Shown: piece after piece, positions 57,374 through 64,000 of the stretch | Layout of the letters: every line of letters starts with the position of its first letter | Numbering within the stretch: the first letter of the stretch is position 1 | Assembly: GCA_002682825.1 (NCBI GenBank) | Contig: NOKP01000032.1 | Span: 434,001 to 498,000, forward strand | Source: Neonectria sp. B-13 | Lineage: Eukaryota; Ascomycota; Sordariomycetes; Hypocreales; Nectriaceae | DNA: 64,000 nucleotides | Direction: 5' to 3' | Position numbers and translations under genes: made by a program | Notes under the pieces: generated by a model | Database searches by the model: none | Told to the model about the DNA's origin: nothing | Seen by the model: only the letters and a program-made list of their open reading frames with translations

Positions 57374-59724
57374 ATACTACAGGAGATAGTCGGGGATTAG
57401 GCGGCCTCCTGTACAAGTACTAAGCGGTATGCTGTATGACTGATGTTCTAGCCATGAAGCTGTACAGCCAGTGCAGTTGGACAGAGTACCCTGACTGCGC
57501 CAAAGGAACTTGCAGCAACGAGATCGTCGCCTATTCTGGCACTGGAAGTGGCGATGCTACCTGCCAAGGGTGGTGGTCTGCGTCTCTGGCCGATTCTGAT
57601 AAGGCCAAGTATTGCTGTAACCAGAAAGACGAAAACACCAGATGGAGCGACTGTGAATGGCATTCGGATCTCACTTCGTCCGGCACGAGCTTCGGTGAGG
57701 GCTGGTGCCAGGCCAACTGTCCTTCTGGCGATGTCAGAGTGGCTAAGGACCGCGGAGGATGTACTGGTGGAAGTGCGAAAGCACGATGCTGCAAGGCAGA
57801 CTACAAGACTGTTACGAAGCGCATGTCAAACAGTGAAGATATCGCGTACGATCAAATGTTTAAAGGCTAGTAGATCCTTTCTAGTCTAGAGACGTCTCGG
57901 TTGTTGACCTTGATCTTTCTTTCTAGTATTCTTGGAGGATCCAACGTGTCTATTTTCAGACGACGAATGGAACATGTTTCCTTTGACCCGCAGAGGTACG
58001 CCACACGATGCTTCTATTTAATGACAACCTGTAGTCTACACGGCTATGGTTAGCTAATACACCCCTGCATTTTGGATCAGACTATGTTCATGCATCTTCC
58101 GACGTCGGGTCAAGAGCCGATAGGTTCATGAAATGGCAGACACAGGAGTATACCATTTCTCTGATTGGGGTTATCTTCTTCGGGCAGCACAGGGCCGCTA
58201 CTGTATCTGTGTGGAACAACCGAATCTCAGTCTCGGTATACAACAGCCTCTCATACGCCAACCTTCACGACTACATAGCCAGTGGCACCGGCAGAGAGCG
58301 CTTCGCAAGTTTGGGCCCTAGTCAGAGTGCTTCTTGGATTGCGTGCAACCTGGCCGGGCTGAATGAAATTGTCAGCAATTGGAAAAAGGGCAGCAGCACT
58401 GAGAAAAAGAAGTGCGTTTGCACGAGGGACGACTGCTGCAATCTGAGCGAAAGCGAATGCAATGAGTTCTTCTCTAGTAGCCTGGTCAAGCGCACTGCCG
58501 CGAAGGAGTACGAATGGGCAAAGGTAAACCCGGCAACCGGCGTAACGGTGAACCTCGACTGGTGGGCGTCCTCAGTAAGCCCAACTCTCCCGTCCCCCCG
58601 CCTAGCTCTTTGCAAGTAGCTAATTAGTTGGTTACAGTACTACGGCCTAAGCGAACTCAGTCCCGTGAAGCATTGAGACAAGCTCAGTGAAGTATACACC
58701 TTCGACCCAGACTGCTCTATGTGGCTTCCGAAACTCGTCGACATTTACCCCAACGGGAAACTTTTACCTGGTTACCAAAGTAGGTTCCAAGACGGCCTTC
58801 CTAGAGCACCTCTCTGGGGTCCGATACTGAGCATGTCACAGATGATCACGTTTTCGAACGCCAAATGCCCCGTTTTTAGGGCGATGATGCACTTGATGGA
58901 GTCTTGCGTGATGAAGCCATGTCAACCTTTCGTGTCAATAATGTTCCTTATGCTGTCCCTTTTGAATTCTTCGCCACATCCTTGCAGCAGGTACTTACCC
59001 CAGGCGGTACGATCCAGCAGAGGATAATGGAGGCTCTTGGTAGCAAGGTAAATTACGATGTGATGACACTGGTGGTCGCAGAAATGAATCGAAAGAAAGA
59101 GCAGGTAAGCAAACGTCTTGGGTTTATGAAACATGGGCTACAATGTACTAACGATAGATTTTCAGTTGTGGGTAACCAAGGAATCGCCAGTTGCGGCAGA
59201 CACAATGGAAGATCTTCTGTACCCGCCGCTCATGATGGCTCCTCGGCCTCTAGAAGCGAAGGAAGAAATTCGCCAGGTGAGTTTAGACGAGTCGTGTAGA
59301 ACAGTAAAATACAAGGGCTAACCCTAACGCAGGTCCTCACGACGTATTTGTGGCACAATCGGCGCAAGGTCAACGATCGCCTCAAAGACGTCGTCGGCAA
59401 TATTCGACAACTCATTCGCTTGGCTGAGATATCGCACTTGCAAAATTTTGGGGTCCAGGTCCATGCGCTGGAGCATTTCGACGCCTGGCTCAAGACGCTC
59501 TTTGAGCGTATGCGGCTTAACGTGAGGAAATTCGGAGTCGAGTGGTGTGAGAACCTGGAAATGGCGCCCTCGATGGCAGCGTATCCAGTCGAGCTGCAAC
59601 AGGTGATCAATATGAGGACAGAACTCAGTAATTTGGCTCCTATCTACCAGGCTGGATTCTACCCTGTACTTCCATAATCAATTTAGACTAGGTAATGCTC
59701 TGCATTATTGGATAGCTTAAATGA

Positions 59725-60614
59725 TCAATAACACCAAAACCGAACGTTTCTGGACAAGTCCGTCGTATCGTAGCACCGTAGAGTCCTCTGGTCATCTTTC
59801 AGTCCTTTTGCTTTATCAAACCAAGCTTCGCTGAGTCTGCCAAATCTCATTTGCATCCATCCTCTTTCTTTAACGGGACTGTCGTTAGGCTTATAATCGC
59901 GGATCCCGTGGTAGTCAAAGCCCCAAATCCAGCCGGGCCTAGTCTGTATGCGTCTTACGTACTCTTCATGAGTAGGCGCCGTGTTAAGTGGCAGAAGCTC
60001 GTCCGACATGTTAGCAAGTTCCTCGAGACACTCAGAATCGATGGCGAGGAAGAGCTGCATCCGGGGATTAGTGTTGCTGTCGCGACACTCTGGGTCCCCC
60101 CCGACACTAAGAACCCAGCGGCGGAAGCGATCACAGAGGCGTTCAACATCCCCCGGGGTGGCATTTTGCAAGACAGGTATATCAAGCTCCTTGTCCTCAA
60201 TCAGCTCTACACGGAACCGACGGGCTATCTCGTCATTCACTGAGCCATCGGTCTTCTCACTTCTGAGGCCTTTCTCGCCCCATGAACAAAAGCGATTATA
60301 ATGGAGGTAGTAATGTGTGACCCATTTTTGCATTTTCTCCATGGCAATAGGGAATTGGCGGTCAGATTCCTCGGTGAAGACGGTGCGGAAGACTTGACGT
60401 GGCATGGTGGTCAGCGAATCACAGACGAAGCTGGCAGGCTAGTTCACTCACTCGTATAGCCCCAGGTGCCTCGAGCATATGTCAAGTGAGGAGCCGCATC
60501 CGACATGGTGTCGGTGAGGGTCCATATGAAGTCCATTGCAGTGCCGTCGCGGGTTCCGCCTCCGCCCCTTCTGAACGCCTCATCCGGCGTGTCGAAGGTA
60601 TCTGTGATTGGCAT
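59725..60614 (-). CDS. Protein of unknown function, 276 aa
   Basis: Exon 1 60614-60452 and exon 2 60392-59725, with a 59-bp intron whose donor is GTGAGT. The splice joins ARGTWGYT to FRTVFTEESDR in frame. An ATG at 60405 near the exon boundary would give a shorter product of 226 residues, but the upstream exon is open and fits. Charged, without signal peptide or transmembrane helix. Notable blocks: GTAMDFIWTLTDTM, AMEKMQKWVTHYY, RPGWIWGFDYHGIRDY and GWMQMRFGRLSEAW. No family is recognised. It is convergent with the chitinase relic (48 bp between ends). Confidence 0.65.
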
Positions 60615-62216
60615 GATAGATGGTGTGGACTTGCAGCACTTACCGCACCGACTGGGAGTGTAGTGATGAGGTTGCGGCTAGAGAAGGCCGTTGGCTTCGC
60701 TGTCGGCAATATACTGCATCCAACTCATGTGATGACACATGGAGCCCTCAGTCCACAAAGCTCGCCGGGGGCCGGGGACCTTTGGACTTGCGGAGTTACG
60801 GTGGGTCTCGCCGGCTGGATCATGCCAGAACAACATTCTACAACCCGTGATATGCCTTGTATATGAACCCATCAGGTCAGTTGAAATTACCCTTTCGAGT
60901 TTTACGGTCGTTGCACTAGCCTATTTGAGATGTAGCACTCAAAGTCTCTAGCCAACCAGAATTTAGCAGTTACACACTGACTTCATTTTATTTTCACGGT
61001 CATACTGTGAAAACTTATTAGTAGGAATCTTTATCGGGGTTTCACTACTCACAGCTTTGGATACGCTCGAACATTGATCCGCATGTGTATGTCTCATCTT
61101 CAATCCATTGATCTTCTAACTTGCAATGCGATAAGCTAAACATCTTGAATTCATACTAAGAACGACTTCCAGAACGACACTGTGCGCGTACAGAAAATGA
61201 TACAATGCGTTGGGGAATAGTAATCCGAAAATCACCACACGTTGCCCTTTTCCTCTGGGTCTTTGCCCCAATCTACAAAAAGCTCAAGCGACCTTCTGGT
61301 TAATAACAAAAACCCTAAGGGGGTAGTTAGCTGCTACGCCTACCTGTTGAGAAGTGTCGTTCATCGAGACCAGGGCACAACTGAAGTGTTTCTCAAGCTA
61401 GCAGGCGCATGAAAACAAATTTTGTTACGTCTTATTTTACATGGCTTTCATCCTTCATTCTTGCTCATCTATGTGTCAGGTAGAGTTACCTGATCTCGAC
61501 CAACACTATAGCAATTATCGCACACACCAGAGGTTTCCCCGTCTTTCTCCGATCGATCCTTACCTTTTTCAGATGCGAGGATCCTTGATAATACTTGTCC
61601 AGATCCCCCTGTAGTAATGGTTAGGCAATGGATGTCAAATACGGCATGCTAAATGGAAAGTTGATCTGGACCTCTCACTGCTACATCACTGGGAAAAAGT
61701 TTGGGAATTGATCGCAAGGCTTATAACTAGTGAGCTGCTACAGGCTGGCTTATAAGGCTTGATCCCTGTCACGGGGAACTAAGCTGTAATGCCAATGGGC
61801 ATGTCAGGCTAAGATATTGTGCCGAATGAGATTTTCCCTATTATTCTCGGACGCAATCAGCTGTTAGACGATCAATACTAGAACGAATGCAGCAGCACTA
61901 GATAAACTTTCAATAGATGGTTTTTCTCGGGTACTTGGGGTTAGTAGGCCTCTGCTTCTGTCCTTTGTCTGATTATCCGACTTTCAGTCCAGTTCTGCTG
62001 ATGAATGGCGCTGCAATCTTTTTGATGGGCCTTACATGTCGATTAAGGCCAAGTACGGAACTACCACAAGCGCGGTAGGATTTTTACGTCTTGGGCGCAG
62101 TAGATCCTGATGCTATCGGGTAATGGGCGTTCATTGAACACCTCATACTTCCCACCCTTCTCCAAAGTAAAAAGTCAAACCCCCCTGTCCTTGGTTTATG
62201 CCCAAGTCAGCCTTTC
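60615..62216. other. Intergenic, no gene recognised
   Basis: 1.6 kb with no frame longer than about 70 codons and no family motif. Slightly AT-rich. Confidence 0.5.
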
Positions 62217-62731
62217 CTATAATGAAAGATGGGTGTCTCTCTCGATGCACTTTAGGAGTCCATTGACATATAACAATCCTTAGGAAAAGTTCGCGTTGCG
62301 AGCTCCATCAGTTGATGATCCTGTATACCAGCTAAGTCGATCTGAAAATGGGCATGGATTGCATCCGAATTGTTACGAGCATCGAATAAAACCTTGGGAA
62401 TGAGTTCGGGTTCCAATATTTCTTTGACAGTTCGACCATTCTTCCCGGGCGTCGAAAAACCCTTGTCGCGGAGCGTGTACACATATATCAGATAGATATG
62501 CTTGGCAGATAGAATGTAAATCTGCAGGATCAAGATATTGCCGTATCGAGAAAGATTGACTCCTTCAAGGTCGATAAATATTGATAGTAGCGCTGTTGGC
62601 AGTCCGTAAAGAGAGTCGACTATTTTCGACAAGTAATTGAACGCATAAGTTATGTATGTCTGTGAGGAGCAACACCTCAATACATAGTATCCACATCCCA
62701 GCCACCAGTAGACCGGATCATCCCTAGTCAT
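62217..62731 (-). pseudogene. 3'-5' exonuclease-like (DnaQ/WRN-type) gene, frameshifted
   Basis: The main frame 62731-62252 begins with an ATG and contains DLEGVNLSRYGNILILQIYI, the D-x-E motif of DEDD exonucleases, and then FDARNNSDAIHAHFQIDL with the downstream Asp. It ends in DLAGIQDHQLMELATR, as in fungal Exd1/WRN-like exonuclease proteins. The frame stops at 62252, but the protein-like sequence carries on in another frame to a stop at 62217 (LLKCIERDTHLSL). The protein is also shorter than usual. A frameshift is the simplest explanation. If real, a truncated product would still contain most of the exonuclease core. Confidence 0.55.
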
Positions 62732-62839
62732 ACGGTCTCAACACCTTAGCGCAATTACTGCTCTTCTGCTCGGCATTCGAATTCTTCTGTGCTTTTCAAT
62801 TGGCAGATAATAATACTAAGACTCCTAGCTGAAAAAATG

Positions 62840-63520
62840 CTACCGCCAGTGAGCTGGATTGCTCCATTCACTGTATCCGCCTGCACCAGCACTTTGAAGG
62901 GTGGCGAACATGCTCCCTGCAGCAACATTGCCGATACTGCTTTAGACAGCAGCAGCTACCGGTCCTATCGGATGGTCAATAGTCGCTTACACCAGAGTTT
63001 AAGGGGGTCAGAATACCTCCAGCAACACCATTCTAAGTAAAGCCTCCGGCTGTGTGCAGGGGACCTGAGATCATGCCCGGATAGACCAGAAGCCCGCCTC
63101 CAAGGACGACGGTTCCAATGGCCAGGGAGGAGATACAAGGGTTACCTGAGGCGAAGTGTGTACCCTAAGGTAAGATTAGCAAGTCTCCCATGGACTGGAG
63201 CATTTTTAGTACCGCCAGAACCACGATTAGAGTGCTATCGGCAGCGCTCTTGGCACTATGAGAAGCAGCGTCGGTTAGAGCCTGGACATCGACGCGCTCG
63301 GCGACATTCTTGGCGAAGAGTGTACCCTAGAATAATATAAATTGGTCTTCCATGGACTGGAGCATGTTGCGCACCGCCTGAATCACGATTAGAGCGCTAT
63401 CAGTAGCACTCTTGCCACCTTGTAAAGCAGCATCTGTCAGAGCCCAGACATCGGCGCGCTCGGCGGCGTCCTTAGCGAGGGTATAGAGAGAGAGAACTTT
63501 TTCTATTATTGCAGTTTAGA
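62840..63520 (-). pseudogene. Decayed Ifi-6-16 (ISG12)-like membrane protein gene
   Basis: Minus-strand reading from about 63510 gives a helical N-terminal region duplicated in tandem, then CISSLAIGTVVLGGGLLVYP and SIGNVAAGSMFATLQSAGA. Gly/Ala-rich hydrophobic helices of this kind are typical of the Ifi-6-16/ISG12 family, which fungi carry in many copies. The frame is broken by stops at the end of each repeat unit and again near 63000-62950. No start codon is clear. Confidence 0.5.
63162..63482 (-). repeat. Tandem duplication of a 159/162-bp coding unit
   Basis: Unit 1 is 63482-63324 (159 bp) and unit 2 is 63323-63162 (162 bp). Both encode the same pattern: TLAKDAAERADVWALTDAA versus TLFAKNVAERVDVQALTDAA, then QSMEDQ versus QSMGDL, and each ends with TAG before a Gly codon. 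A third unit starts at 63161 but diverges after five codons. Confidence 0.75.
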
Positions 63521-64000
63521 CTGTTCATTTGATGGTCCTTGAGGTAAAAGCTTGGTTACCAGCTGAGCAGTCCCTTTTACCCCGCCTTTTCAAGTATGCT
63601 CTTCGTGTGATGCAATATGAGCTGTCTTATACTTTACATACGGTATAAGGTTGGCGCTAACCTGATATGGTGAGAGGCCTTGTTGGATTGTATGACTTAG
63701 TGAAACGCAGCCAGCTGCTTGGGGAGCACTCCTCGCGTAATACGTGCTGTGAAGTATGAGTGGCAGACAAAAAAGCATCTTCACCCTCTTTAAAGTAGGA
63801 CAAGAAAATCAACTCTACTCAAGTTAATATAATCATCCTACAGTAGGATACTCATTGTAATCGCCCGCCTAGTTGCCAATATACTCAGTTGGAACAGTTA
63901 TACATTATGTTATGAAAGTGAGGCCAATGATAGCAGCCTTGTTAAGGGGATGGCAAGGATGATGGTCAACTAGGTATCAGCGGCATAAAATTCCAGCCTT
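63521..64000. other. Right edge, no gene recognised
   Basis: No motif-bearing frame in the last 480 bp. Confidence 0.45.

Larger units (their letters stand above)
54205..59677 (+). pseudogene. Broken modular GH18 chitinase (killer-toxin-like, subgroup C type)
   Basis: Starts with a signal peptide at 54205 and a Cys-rich chitin-binding (hevein-like) region. A second chitin-binding module follows at about 54535-54625, then a GH18 domain with FDGIDLDWEYP at about 54990-55022 (DxxDxDxE, all catalytic acids kept). Introns at 55143-55240 and 55300-55357 are normal. Breaks: the first intron should start after 54367 but reads GAAGAATACC where GTAAG is expected, giving a TGA at 54367-54369; TAG at 55911-55913 and 55944-55946; a 959-bp insertion with target duplication at 56383-57373; and TAA at 57421-57423. 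The Cys-rich C-terminal part is recognisable at 57436-57870, with further pieces to 59677. Large secreted chitinases of this layout resemble the chitinase subunit of yeast killer toxins and are thought to act on rival cell walls. No full-length protein can be made from it as it stands. Confidence 0.8.

Noticed and set aside
63162..63482. CRISPR-like or satellite array
   Set aside because: Only two long units with coding periodicity and no spacers; the organism is a fungus.

Overview
The window is from a filamentous ascomycete (Pezizomycotina, probably a Sordariomycete). Genes carry short GT-AG introns of about 45-130 bp. Three Zn2Cys6 regulators, a STAND/ankyrin protein and RTA1-family proteins are present. 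AT-rich blocks and nonsense changes of the C-to-T kind suggest RIP-like mutation of repeats. Gene models below were built by hand from open frames, splice signals and protein motifs; no database was searched.

Region A (about 1.9-26.0 kb) looks like a catabolic gene cluster. At its centre is the fungal aromatic/sorbic-acid decarboxylase trio: an Fdc1-type UbiD decarboxylase, a Pad1/UbiX flavin prenyltransferase, and a Zn2Cys6 regulator placed as SdrA/CdrR is in Aspergillus niger. Around the trio lie a short-chain dehydrogenase, a flavin monooxygenase, a dienelactone-hydrolase/SnoaL-like fusion, a FAD-oxidase remnant, an aldehyde dehydrogenase, a glutathione S-transferase, a class III aminotransferase and a YtcJ-like amidohydrolase. 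A CGGAA element recurs in several of the intergenic regions, and an identical 16-mer occurs upstream of the regulator and between the aminotransferase and the amidohydrolase. This suggests that one regulator controls the set.

Region B (26.3-39.8 kb) is a mixed, repeat-bearing stretch. It holds a frameshifted gene, a Tad-like LINE fragment abutting a piece of WD40-repeat gene, a decayed Helitron, and two sets of an RTA1-type membrane protein plus an Upc2-like Zn2Cys6 factor, followed by an MFS fragment.

Region C (39.8-51.2 kb) is a compact three-gene island. A 1016-residue ankyrin-subtilase is divergent from a 291-residue beta-rich protein of unknown function. A 1852-residue STAND-like protein follows, with a SesB-like hydrolase domain, a NACHT-like domain, ankyrin repeats and a ZZ finger. 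Its hydrolase lacks the nucleophilic serine and its NTPase lacks a recognisable P-loop. The set resembles fungal incompatibility/innate-immunity loci.

Region D (51.8-64.0 kb) has a secreted beta-propeller protein, an AT-rich repeat block and a large modular GH18 chitinase gene. The chitinase is broken by a damaged splice donor, stop codons and a 959-bp insertion with a 16-bp target duplication. Then come an intact two-exon gene of unknown function, a frameshifted 3'-5' exonuclease-like gene, and a decayed Ifi-6-16-like gene with an internal tandem duplication. No rRNA, tRNA or CRISPR was recognised.
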